The notes beneath the pieces are model-generated. The model saw only the letters and a list, made by a program, of their open reading frames with translations. It searched no databases and was not told the origin of the DNA. A stretch of DNA of 35,514 bases, from NCBI GenBank assembly GCA_902596185.1, contig CACJSX010000007.1, forward strand, positions 1 to 35,514, in the 5' to 3' direction. Positions within the stretch are counted from its first letter, which is position 1; each line of letters starts with the position of its first letter. This document shows, one piece after another, positions 9,857-18,373 of the stretch. The translations under genes and the position numbers were made by a program. This DNA is from an uncultured Pelagibacteraceae bacterium (GTDB taxonomy: Bacteria; Pseudomonadota; Alphaproteobacteria; Pelagibacterales; Pelagibacteraceae).

Positions 9857-10576
9857 ATGACTAAAAAAGTGATAAATCAAAATACCAAATTAAACCAAGA
9901 ACTAATAAATACAATCGAGCCAAAATTTATATTCGCTGATAAGCCAATAAATAGATTTAATATTTTAGAAACAAACAACGGCAGCCTGCAAATAAATAAA
10001 GTAGAATTGCTAAAAAATTTAAAAAATCAAATAAATTCAATTGAAAATTGTAAATTAAAAGAAAATTCAAACAAAATTATTTTGGGTGAGGGAAACATAA
10101 ATAGTCCTTTAATGTTAATCGGAGAGGCTCCTGGGGCTGAAGAAGAAAAATTGGGCTTCCCATTTATAGGTGAAGTAGGCGAACTTCTTAACAAAATGCT
10201 TATAGCCATCAATATTAAGAGACAAAATATTTACACAAGTTATGCAATTAATTTTAGACCACCTGATGACAGAAAACCAACCTCAACCGAAATTAAAAGA
10301 TACTCAGTATTTTTGAAAGAACATATATCAATTATAAACCCAAAGATTATTGTTTTGATGGGTAGTTCGGCAATGGAGGCTGTAACAGGAATAAATGAAA
10401 AAATATCTGCTGAAAGAGGACATTGGAAGGAATTTATTTTAAAAAATAAAACAATCCCTTTAATGATAACTTTTAATCCATCTTATCTAATCCGTTTTCC
10501 AGAAAATAAAAAACACTCATGGGAAGATTTAAAGAAAATTAGAGACAAAATTAAAGATCTGAAGTTAAAAATTTGA
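9857..10576 (+). CDS. Uracil-DNA glycosylase superfamily protein (family 4-like)
   Basis: LMLIGEAPGAEEEKLGFPFIGEVGELLNKML, RPPDDRKPT, and C-terminal TFNPSYLIRFPENKKHSWEDL. Confidence 0.88.
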   Translation: MTKKVINQNTKLNQELINTIEPKFIFADKPINRFNILETNNGSLQINKVELLKNLKNQINSIENCKLKENSNKIILGEGNINSPLMLIGEAPGAEEEKLGFPFIGEVGELLNKMLIAINIKRQNIYTSYAINFRPPDDRKPTSTEIKRYSVFLKEHISIINPKIIVLMGSSAMEAVTGINEKISAERGHWKEFILKNKTIPLMITFNPSYLIRFPENKKHSWEDLKKIRDKIKDLKLKI

Positions 10577-11136
10577 TGAAGATAATTGCTGGGGTTGATG
10601 AGGTTGGTAGAGGAAGTTTAATTGGGCCTGTTTATGCTTCAGCAGTAATTTTAAATAAATCAATTAATCCTAAATTATTAAAAGATTCAAAATCGTTAAG
10701 TAAAAAAGAGAGGGAGTACCTATGTATATATATAAAAAAAAATTCTACTTGGTCTATAGGTAAAGCTTCTGTTAAAGAAATAGAAAAGCTGAATATACTA
10801 CAAGCAAGTTTGCTGGCTATGAAAAGAGCTATAAAAAAACTTAAGAAAAAACCAACACACGTTCTGATAGATGGAAACAAAACTCCAGAATTAGAAAATT
10901 ACAATTTAAGATCAGTTATTAAAGGAGATAAAAAAGTCCCCTCTATTTCAGCAGCTTCTATAATTGCAAAAGTATCAAGAGATAAATTTATAACCACCTT
11001 ATCAAAAAAAAATAAAGGCTACGATTGGGATAAAAACTTTGGGTATGGAACAAGACAGCACTTAAAAGCTTTGAAAAAATTAGGTATTACCAAACATCAT
11101 AGAAAAACTTTTTCACCAATATCTAAAATAAATTAA
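10576..11136 (+). CDS. rnhB: Ribonuclease HII
   Basis: IIAGVDEVGRGSLIGPVYASAVIL, DSKSLSKKERE, ASIIAKVSRD motifs. ORF-track start 10573 is TTG and ATG 10576 is preferred. Confidence 0.95.
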   Translation: MKIIAGVDEVGRGSLIGPVYASAVILNKSINPKLLKDSKSLSKKEREYLCIYIKKNSTWSIGKASVKEIEKLNILQASLLAMKRAIKKLKKKPTHVLIDGNKTPELENYNLRSVIKGDKKVPSISAASIIAKVSRDKFITTLSKKNKGYDWDKNFGYGTRQHLKALKKLGITKHHRKTFSPISKIN

Positions 11137-11199
11137 CACTACATCTAGTTACCTTCTAATTTAAAAACACTAATCGAATCCAAATTTTTCAATCTCAGG

Positions 11200-11228
11200 T
11201 TGACCGTAGAATCCATTTGGAGTCTAAT
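11200..11228 (+). promoter_or_regulatory. Candidate sigma70-type promoter of ccrM containing GANTC sites
   Basis: TTGACC (11200-11205), 17-nt spacer, TCTAAT (11223-11228). GAATC 11209-11213 and GAGTC 11220-11224 lie inside it. Another GAATC is at 11176-11180. Confidence 0.6.
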
Positions 11229-11240
11229 TAATTTTTACAA

Positions 11241-12311
11241 ATGAAAACTGATTTCAAAAATAAAATAATTAATGGAGATAGTCTCGAAGAATTAAAAAAA
11301 ATTCCACGTGAAACTTTTGATTTAATTTTTGCTGATCCTCCTTACAACTTACAATTAAAAAGTGAATTAACTAGACCGGATAGATCAAAGGTTAGTGCAG
11401 TAAATGATAAGTGGGATCAATTTGAAAATTTTAAAAAATATGATGATTTCACTTATGAATGGCTTGGTGAGTGTAAAAGAATTTTAAAAAAAGATGGAGC
11501 TATTTGGGTTATAGGAAGCTACCATAATATTTTTAGGGTTGGCACAGCAATCCAAAATTTAGGATTCTGGATTTTAAACGACGTCATTTGGAATAAAAAT
11601 AATCCAATGCCAAATTTTAGAGGAACACGTTTTACTAACGCTCATGAAACTTTAATATGGGCGTCTAAAAGCGAAAAATCAAAATATACGTTCAATTATC
11701 AATCTTTAAAATGTTTAAATGATGATTTGCAAATGAGATCTAATTGGGATCTTCCAATATGCAATGGTTCTGAAAGACTTAAAAAGGATGGAAAAAAAAT
11801 TCACTCCACACAAAAACCAGAGGCACTTCTACATAGAATTTTACTAGCTACATCTAATAAAAATGACCTCATACTTGATCCTTTTTTAGGATCAGGAACA
11901 ACAGCTACTGTAGCAAAAAAACTAGGGAGAAATTATTTCGGAATAGAAAAAGAAAAAAATTATTTTAAAGCTGCAGAGCAACGCTTAAAGACTACAAAAC
12001 CTATTAAGGATGATTTGTTAGATACGCTAAAAAATAATAGATCAAAACCAAGAATTCCTTTTGGTTCATTGGTTGAGCTTGGAATAATTAAACCTGGAAC
12101 TAATATTTTTGATAATAAGAAAAAAATAACAGCCAGAATTATGGCTGATGGTAGTATAAAACATAATCAAGCAGAGGGTTCTATACACAAAGTTGCGGCT
12201 ACTATTTTAGGAGCTGAAAGTTGCAATGGATGGACTTTTTGGCACTGTGATATAAATGGACGAACTTATCCTATTGATTATCTAAGACAAAGATTAATTT
12301 CTAAAAATTAA
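11241..12311 (+). CDS. ccrM: CcrM-type adenine-specific DNA methyltransferase (predicted GANTC specificity)
   Basis: Beta-group amino-MTase motifs DPPYNLQL and FLGSGTTATVAKKLGR, plus the C-terminal extension characteristic of CcrM (FGSLVELGIIKPGT...HKVAATILGAESCNGWTFWHCD). Confidence 0.93.
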   Translation: MKTDFKNKIINGDSLEELKKIPRETFDLIFADPPYNLQLKSELTRPDRSKVSAVNDKWDQFENFKKYDDFTYEWLGECKRILKKDGAIWVIGSYHNIFRVGTAIQNLGFWILNDVIWNKNNPMPNFRGTRFTNAHETLIWASKSEKSKYTFNYQSLKCLNDDLQMRSNWDLPICNGSERLKKDGKKIHSTQKPEALLHRILLATSNKNDLILDPFLGSGTTATVAKKLGRNYFGIEKEKNYFKAAEQRLKTTKPIKDDLLDTLKNNRSKPRIPFGSLVELGIIKPGTNIFDNKKKITARIMADGSIKHNQAEGSIHKVAATILGAESCNGWTFWHCDINGRTYPIDYLRQRLISKN

Positions 12312-13450
12312 CTTTTATAAATTTTACCCAAATAACTTTGTAAAAATTTTTTATTATTAGTTAAAAGTTTTAAAAAAATATTTCTAAATCTGATCATAAT
12401 TGGATTTGATAAATGGAAGGCAAATTGATTAAAATTAGATCTGCTGTTAATCATTTTTACTCTCTTTAATCTGATATCATAAAAATTTTTATTATTTATT
12501 AAACATTCATATAATTCATAAGCTCCCTCAATTGATTGGGAAGCTCCCTGTGCAAATGAAGGAGAAAAGGCATAAAATGCATCCCCTACAAGGAATACGT
12601 TTTTTGGAGGATTATACAAATTTTTACTTACAAATATTGGAAATAATTTAATATTTTGAAGACTTTCCAAAAAACTTTGAGAAACTTTTTGAGATAATTT
12701 AAATTTAATATTTTTTATAAAAGAACTCTCGGTAAAAAGATTATAGTTCTCTTGCTCATTTGAATTTAATTTATGTTTTAAAATGCCAATAAAATTTAAA
12801 TTTTTATCGTCATTAATTGGATAAACAACATAATGAAAATTCGGTCCTAAAAACAAAGAAATATTTTCTCCATTTAGATTTTGAAGATTTTCTCTAGATA
12901 TACTGCCCCTAATAGCAATCGTATCATTGTAAAATGGTTTTGATTTATTGGTTGAAATTAATAACTTGCCCTTAGAAAACACACCATCTGAAATAATTAA
13001 GTAGTCGCAAGTTATTTTATTTTTATCAAATATTAAGTTTATTGAATCTTTATCGTAATCAATCTGTTCAATACTGTGGTTATATTTAATTATATCTTCG
13101 TTTATATCTTTTTTTAAAAATTGAAGTAATTTTGATCTTTTCAATGTTGTGTATTTACAATCTTCAGAATTAAATTTTGAAATGTCTAGGTCACAAATTT
13201 TTTTTGAATTTTTAATTTCATAAAAATCAATTTTTTTTGGATTAAATTTTTCTTCTTCAGTGAGAGAAGCGAAGCCTATTTTATTTAAAAGCTTTACGCT
13301 ATTTACTGACAACTGAATTCCATAGCCTTCTTCCATTTCTATTGAATTCCTTTTTTCATAAATAGTAACCTTATAATCCTTATGATCTTTAAATAAATTG
13401 GCAATATACAAACCAGAGATTCCAGCACCAATTATTGCTATTTTTTTCAT
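12308..13450 (-). CDS. FAD-dependent aromatic-ring hydroxylase-like monooxygenase (UbiH/PHBH fold), substrate unknown
   Basis: IAIIGAGISGLYIANLF Rossmann motif and VFLVGDAFYAFSPSFAQGASQSIEGAYEL second FAD motif. Confidence 0.82.
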   Translation of the reverse strand: MKKIAIIGAGISGLYIANLFKDHKDYKVTIYEKRNSIEMEEGYGIQLSVNSVKLLNKIGFASLTEEEKFNPKKIDFYEIKNSKKICDLDISKFNSEDCKYTTLKRSKLLQFLKKDINEDIIKYNHSIEQIDYDKDSINLIFDKNKITCDYLIISDGVFSKGKLLISTNKSKPFYNDTIAIRGSISRENLQNLNGENISLFLGPNFHYVVYPINDDKNLNFIGILKHKLNSNEQENYNLFTESSFIKNIKFKLSQKVSQSFLESLQNIKLFPIFVSKNLYNPPKNVFLVGDAFYAFSPSFAQGASQSIEGAYELYECLINNKNFYDIRLKRVKMINSRSNFNQFAFHLSNPIMIRFRNIFLKLLTNNKKFLQSYLGKIYKS

Positions 13451-14433
13451 TTATGACTCTCTAAAAATTTTACAATCTTTTTCGTAAATGTTGGCAGTGT
13501 ATAATTTTGAAGCTTTGTTGGATCAATCCAATAATTATTTTTATTTAAATTATAGTTATTTTTAAATTCAATTTTAATATTCATGCTCATATTAGACATT
13601 TTAAAATTCAAATCTTTATCAAAATTTTTAGGATTATTTACTTCATCCATCGGGAAGATATTAAAATTTTTCAAAAAATTAAATTTGTTATTTTTGATTA
13701 ATAAATAATGATTATTTTTTTTATAAACATTTAGCTTGTAAAAAGTTTCCTTATCTTTTTTTTTTAATTTTACTAAATCAAAATTTTTATATTTAAATGA
13801 TTTGCAATTTTTAACTAAAGGACAGTTCATACAATTAGGACTGATAGGTTTACAAATTAGTGCTCCTAATTCCATTAACGCTTGAGCATAATCACTAGAC
13901 CTTTTGATAGATGTTCCAAAAATTTTTTTCTTCTCGTGTAAATTTTCTTTTTTTATTTGATCTTTCTTTTTTAAAAATAAGTATCTCTTTAGTACTCTTT
14001 CAATGTTGCCATCTAAAGGAATTATTGGTTCATTAAATGCAATTGCAGAAATTGCACTTGCTGTATAATCTCCAATACCCGGAAGAGACTTTAAATCTAC
14101 AAAATTTCTAGGTATTTTTTTATTAAAATTTTTAACAACTATTTGAGCTGTTTTTTTTAAATTTCTTACTCTTGAATAGTATCCAAGACCCTCCCAAAGT
14201 TTAATTAATTTTCTATCATCATATTTAGATAATTTTTCAATTGTAGGAATATTTTTTATAAATCTTTTAAAGTAAGGTATTACCGTCGCAACCTGGGTTT
14301 GCTGCAACATAAATTCACTTACTAAAGTATAGTATTGCTTTTTTGTTTGGGAAACATTCTTTCTCCATGGTAAAGATCTTTTATTTAAATCATACCAATT
14401 AAGAATATTATTTGTTATTATTGGATCTTTCAT
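13447..14433 (-). CDS. mutY: A/G-specific adenine glycosylase
   Basis: LPWR, EFMLQQTQVATVIPYF, LPGIGDYTASAISAIAF, Fe-S ligands C-X6-C-X2-C-X5-C (CKPISPNCMNCPLVKNC). Start placed at MKDP (14433). Confidence 0.94.
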   Translation of the reverse strand: MKDPIITNNILNWYDLNKRSLPWRKNVSQTKKQYYTLVSEFMLQQTQVATVIPYFKRFIKNIPTIEKLSKYDDRKLIKLWEGLGYYSRVRNLKKTAQIVVKNFNKKIPRNFVDLKSLPGIGDYTASAISAIAFNEPIIPLDGNIERVLKRYLFLKKKDQIKKENLHEKKKIFGTSIKRSSDYAQALMELGALICKPISPNCMNCPLVKNCKSFKYKNFDLVKLKKKDKETFYKLNVYKKNNHYLLIKNNKFNFLKNFNIFPMDEVNNPKNFDKDLNFKMSNMSMNIKIEFKNNYNLNKNNYWIDPTKLQNYTLPTFTKKIVKFLESHK

Positions 14434-14922
14434 ATGCAATCTAAAAATAATACTAAGCAGAGAAACGCTAGCATTCAAGGATTAAGATCTTTCAAAGACA
14501 CTTTGCCAAAAAATGTCAAAAAAATATTAAATAAAAAAGGTCATGTATATTCAGAAACGCTGAGCAATTGGAAATATTTAGTTGGAAGCGAATTATTTAA
14601 AATTTGCTATCCAAAAACATTTAAAAATTCAAATAAGTTTGGTGTTAGCACCTTAGTGGTTATGGTCAAGCGAGGACATGAAGTTGACTTAGAATATTCT
14701 AAAAAAGATATTTTGGATAAAATGAATAATTTTTTTGGATATTCTGTTGTTGAAAAGCTTAAATTTATAAGTTTTGATGATGAACATGAAATGACGGGCT
14801 CGAGTGAAACAAAAGTTAAAAATGTGGCAATTAGTAAATATCAAGATAAGATTAAAGGTGTTAAAAACGAAAAAATTAAAAAATCATTAACAGAGTTAAC
14901 CAGGGTTTTCAGAGAGAAATGA
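14434..14922 (+). CDS. DUF721/DciA-like protein
   Basis: Short basic protein with central WKYLVGSELFKICYPKTF...TLVVMVKRGHEVDLEYSKKDIL. Position mutY-DUF721-dsbA-smc matches conserved alphaproteobacterial order (from memory). Confidence 0.75.
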   Translation: MQSKNNTKQRNASIQGLRSFKDTLPKNVKKILNKKGHVYSETLSNWKYLVGSELFKICYPKTFKNSNKFGVSTLVVMVKRGHEVDLEYSKKDILDKMNNFFGYSVVEKLKFISFDDEHEMTGSSETKVKNVAISKYQDKIKGVKNEKIKKSLTELTRVFREK

Positions 14923-15497
14923 AAAAAATTATATTCTTAATATTAATAATTTTTAGTACAGCCTTAAATGTACAAGCTAAGGAAATTAAAAGGATAACTG
15001 TTGGTAACAATGATGCAAAAATAACCATTATAGCTTTTGAGTCATTAACTTGTAGTCATTGTGCTAATTTTCATAAAAATGTTTATCCTCTATTAAAAGA
15101 AGAATATCTTGATACTGGACTCGCTAAAATAGAATTTAGACATTTTCCATTAGACATAGCGGCCTTTAATGCATCTAAAGTTTCTCAGTGTAAGAATGAT
15201 GGAAATTCAGATATCCTTGAAAGTTTATATGCTAATCAACAAAAATGGGTTAAAGGAAGTTCAATAGAGGAAGCAAATGAAAACTTACAAAAATTTTTAA
15301 AAAATGAAGGATTTACAATTGATTTTGATTTATGTGTAAACAATAAAGAAATTGAAGATTTTGTATTAAACGATCGAATCGACGGAGCAAAGAACTTCAA
15401 AGTAAACGCAACTCCTACGATAATTATTAATGACGAAAAATTCGAAAAAACTCTAAATTATAAAAATTTAAAAAAAGCTCTAGAAAAACTGATATAA
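14919..15497 (+). CDS. DsbA-family thiol:disulfide oxidoreductase, secreted
   Basis: Signal peptide, thioredoxin-fold motif ITIIAFESLTCSHCANFHKNVYPLLK (CSHC), VNATPTIIIND cis-Pro region. Confidence 0.9.
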   Translation: MKKIIFLILIIFSTALNVQAKEIKRITVGNNDAKITIIAFESLTCSHCANFHKNVYPLLKEEYLDTGLAKIEFRHFPLDIAAFNASKVSQCKNDGNSDILESLYANQQKWVKGSSIEEANENLQKFLKNEGFTIDFDLCVNNKEIEDFVLNDRIDGAKNFKVNATPTIIINDEKFEKTLNYKNLKKALEKLI

Positions 15498-15505
15498 GTT
15501 AGTGC

Positions 15506-18079
15506 ATGGAGTTTAAAAAAATCCAATTAAACGGATTTAAATCTTTTGCTGAAAAAACCAACTTCTTAATTGAGGATGGTCTTACGGGTATAGTGGGTCC
15601 TAACGGCTGTGGAAAATCTAACATTGTAGAATCTTTAAGATGGGTAATGGGAGAGACCTCTGCAAAAAGTATGCGTGGATCTGGTATGGAGGATGTTATA
15701 TTTTCAGGAACATCTAATAAAGCTTCAAAAAATATTGCAGAAGTATCTATTGAAGTTGAAAACAAAGATAAAGAAGGTCCAATCCAATACCGTGAGTTGG
15801 AGCAAATACAAATTAGAAGAAAAATAGAAAAAGATAAAGGATCTAAATTTTACATTAACGATAAAGAAGTAAGAGCAAGAGATGCTCAAATGTTTTTTGC
15901 AGATCTTTCGACTGGTGCACACTCTCCATCTATAATTAGTCAAGGAAGAATAGGTGCATTAGTAACTGCGAAACCAACAGACAGAAGGGCTATTTTAGAA
16001 GAAGCTGCAGGAATATCTGGTTTACACGTTAGAAGACATGAGGCTGAATTAAGATTAGGTGCGGCTGAAAATAATTTAAAAAGAGCAGATGAATTAAGAA
16101 GACAGCAAGAAAAACAGTTGGCAAATCTTCAAAAACAAGCTGAAGAGGCAACAAAATACAAACTAATTTCAGATCAAATTAAAAAAATTGAAGCAGGTTT
16201 ATATTATTTAAAATTATTAGAAATAGACAAAGAAATTAGAATAGAAAATGAAATTAATACTGAGGCAGAAGGAGAGGTAGAGGGATTTAATAACAAAATA
16301 TCTGAATTAGAAAATTCAATTAAAACTTTTACAGATAAAGTAAATCCATTGAGAGAAAAAAATATAGAAAATTTATCAAGAATACAAAGACTTAATCTAG
16401 AACTTCAAAGTTTAGATGAGGAAAATACAAGAATTCAAGATGAGATAGAAAGCATTAAAAAATCAATTCAAACGCTTGATGATGATATCACGAGAGAAAA
16501 AGGAATTATTATAGACGCTAACTCAAATGAAAAAAGATTGAAGGAAGAAAAAACTGAATTAATTGAGACAGACTCGAAATATTTTGAAACAGAAAAATTA
16601 TCTAATGAAGAGTTGGAAAGTGCAAAAAATAAACTTAAAGAAGAACAAAAAGCTGTTGATGAAGTTGTAAACAATTTAGCTGAAGAAACTGTAAATATTA
16701 GTGTTGGTCCAATAAGAAATGTAAAAAATACAATTTCTAGAGTAAAAGAATTAATTGATAGTAATGAAATAAATCAAGCAGTAACACTTCTAGATAGATG
16801 TAATATGGAGTTAGATAGTTTTTTAAATGATTTAAAGAACGAGAGATCTAGAAGTGAATTATTAGGAGTTAGTGAAAAATCAGAAAATATAAAATTACTC
16901 CAAGAAAAATATGCCGATGCATACAGTAAAAATCAATCAATTAAAAATGAGTCTCTAAAAAGAAATGACAGAATTAAAACCATTGAAACAGAAATTGAAA
17001 GTTGGAAAAATTTATTAACTAACTCAGAAAAAATGGTTAATGAACTAACACAAAGAAAAGAAAAATTGTCAAAACAATTAAGTGATTTAGAAAACCAACC
17101 TAGATTACAAGCGGAGAGAAAAGGTCAAATTTCAGAAAATTTAAGAATTTCAGATAAAGAAAAAATTGATAATGAAGCGATTATAGATGAAACAGATCAA
17201 AAAATTGAAATGTTAAGAACACAATTAAATGAAATTCAAGAACAATCAATTCAAATCAGAGAAAGAAAAGCAAGCTCAGGAGCTACAATTGAAGGTCTAC
17301 AAAAAAGAAAAAATGATCTCCTTGATAGAATTAGTTCTGAGCTAAATTTGAACGAAGATAATATTTTAGAAAATTCAAATTTAAACGGGGTGGAAGAACT
17401 TCCAAATCCAGTTGATCAAGAGGATGCTTTGGACAAGAAAAAACAAGAAAGAGAAAAATTAGGATCTGTAAATTTAAAAGCAGATGAAGAAACAAGTAAA
17501 TATGAAGAAGAGATAAAAAAAATGGAACAAGATCGTGCCGATCTCGTTACCGCTATTGTAAAACTAAAAGATAGTATCAATGAACTTAATCAAAAAGGAA
17601 GAGAAAGATTGATTGAAGCGTTTGAAAAAGTTAACAGAAAATTTAATGAAGTTTACACAAAACTTTTCAATGGTGGAAATGCCAAATTAGAGTTGGTGGA
17701 CTCTGATGATCCACTTGAAGCAGGTTTAGAAATGTTAGTTAGTCCTCCAGGAAAAAGACTTCAATCTATAACTTTGTTATCTGGAGGTGAACAAGCATTG
17801 ACTGCCCTCTCTTTAATCTTTGCAGTATTTTTAACTAACCCTTCACCTATATGTGTATTAGATGAGGTTGATGCACCACTTGACGATGCTAACGTAACAA
17901 GATTTTGTAGTTTACTTGAGGAATTAATAAAAATAACCAATACTAAATTCATAATTGTAACTCATCATGCTTTAACAATGTCAAAAATGAACAGATTATA
18001 TGGAGTCACTATGCCTCAAAAAGGAATTAGTCAGCTTGTAGCTGTTGATTTACAAAAAGCAGAGAGTATGGTTGCTTAA
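15506..18079 (+). CDS. smc: SMC-type chromosome segregation ATPase, short form (857 aa)
   Basis: Walker A GIVGPNGCGKSNIVESLRWVMGE, long coiled coils, signature LLSGGEQALTALSLIFAVF, Walker B ICVLDEVDAPLDD. Confidence 0.93.
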   Translation: MEFKKIQLNGFKSFAEKTNFLIEDGLTGIVGPNGCGKSNIVESLRWVMGETSAKSMRGSGMEDVIFSGTSNKASKNIAEVSIEVENKDKEGPIQYRELEQIQIRRKIEKDKGSKFYINDKEVRARDAQMFFADLSTGAHSPSIISQGRIGALVTAKPTDRRAILEEAAGISGLHVRRHEAELRLGAAENNLKRADELRRQQEKQLANLQKQAEEATKYKLISDQIKKIEAGLYYLKLLEIDKEIRIENEINTEAEGEVEGFNNKISELENSIKTFTDKVNPLREKNIENLSRIQRLNLELQSLDEENTRIQDEIESIKKSIQTLDDDITREKGIIIDANSNEKRLKEEKTELIETDSKYFETEKLSNEELESAKNKLKEEQKAVDEVVNNLAEETVNISVGPIRNVKNTISRVKELIDSNEINQAVTLLDRCNMELDSFLNDLKNERSRSELLGVSEKSENIKLLQEKYADAYSKNQSIKNESLKRNDRIKTIETEIESWKNLLTNSEKMVNELTQRKEKLSKQLSDLENQPRLQAERKGQISENLRISDKEKIDNEAIIDETDQKIEMLRTQLNEIQEQSIQIRERKASSGATIEGLQKRKNDLLDRISSELNLNEDNILENSNLNGVEELPNPVDQEDALDKKKQEREKLGSVNLKADEETSKYEEEIKKMEQDRADLVTAIVKLKDSINELNQKGRERLIEAFEKVNRKFNEVYTKLFNGGNAKLELVDSDDPLEAGLEMLVSPPGKRLQSITLLSGGEQALTALSLIFAVFLTNPSPICVLDEVDAPLDDANVTRFCSLLEELIKITNTKFIIVTHHALTMSKMNRLYGVTMPQKGISQLVAVDLQKAESMVA

Positions 18080-18088
18080 ACTATATAA

Positions 18089-18364
18089 ATGCCGAAAGAC
18101 CCTTTCAAAACTCGCTTAGAGATTGCAAAAAGCAAGATTTCAAAGAAAAATCTCTACAATAAGAAGAATGACCCCTCACCTATAGGAACTGCATTTAAAT
18201 TGAGCACAGAACTTGTTTCTGCAGTGGCTGTGGGGACAATTATTGGGTTTATTTTTGACAAGACCTTTGGTACTAAACCCTGGTTTATATTAATATTTTT
18301 TTTTGTGGGTGTGGTTGCTGGAATAACCAATGTAATTAAATCTGCAAAAAAAATGCAAAAATAA
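18089..18364 (+). CDS. atpI: ATP synthase protein I (AtpI-like)
   Basis: 91 aa, two TM segments (ELVSAVAVGTIIGFIFDKTFGTKPWFILIFFFVGVVAGITNVIKSA), directly upstream of atpB. Confidence 0.85.
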   Translation: MPKDPFKTRLEIAKSKISKKNLYNKKNDPSPIGTAFKLSTELVSAVAVGTIIGFIFDKTFGTKPWFILIFFFVGVVAGITNVIKSAKKMQK

Positions 18365-18373
18365 ATAAATATT

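Noticed and set aside
10632-10880. 82-aa antisense ORF in rnhB
   Set aside because: Shadow of the rnhB frame in AT-rich DNA; no independent support.
15499-15765. Minus-strand 88-aa ORF antisense to smc start
   Set aside because: Fully antisense to the highly conserved SMC Walker A region; no recognisable family.
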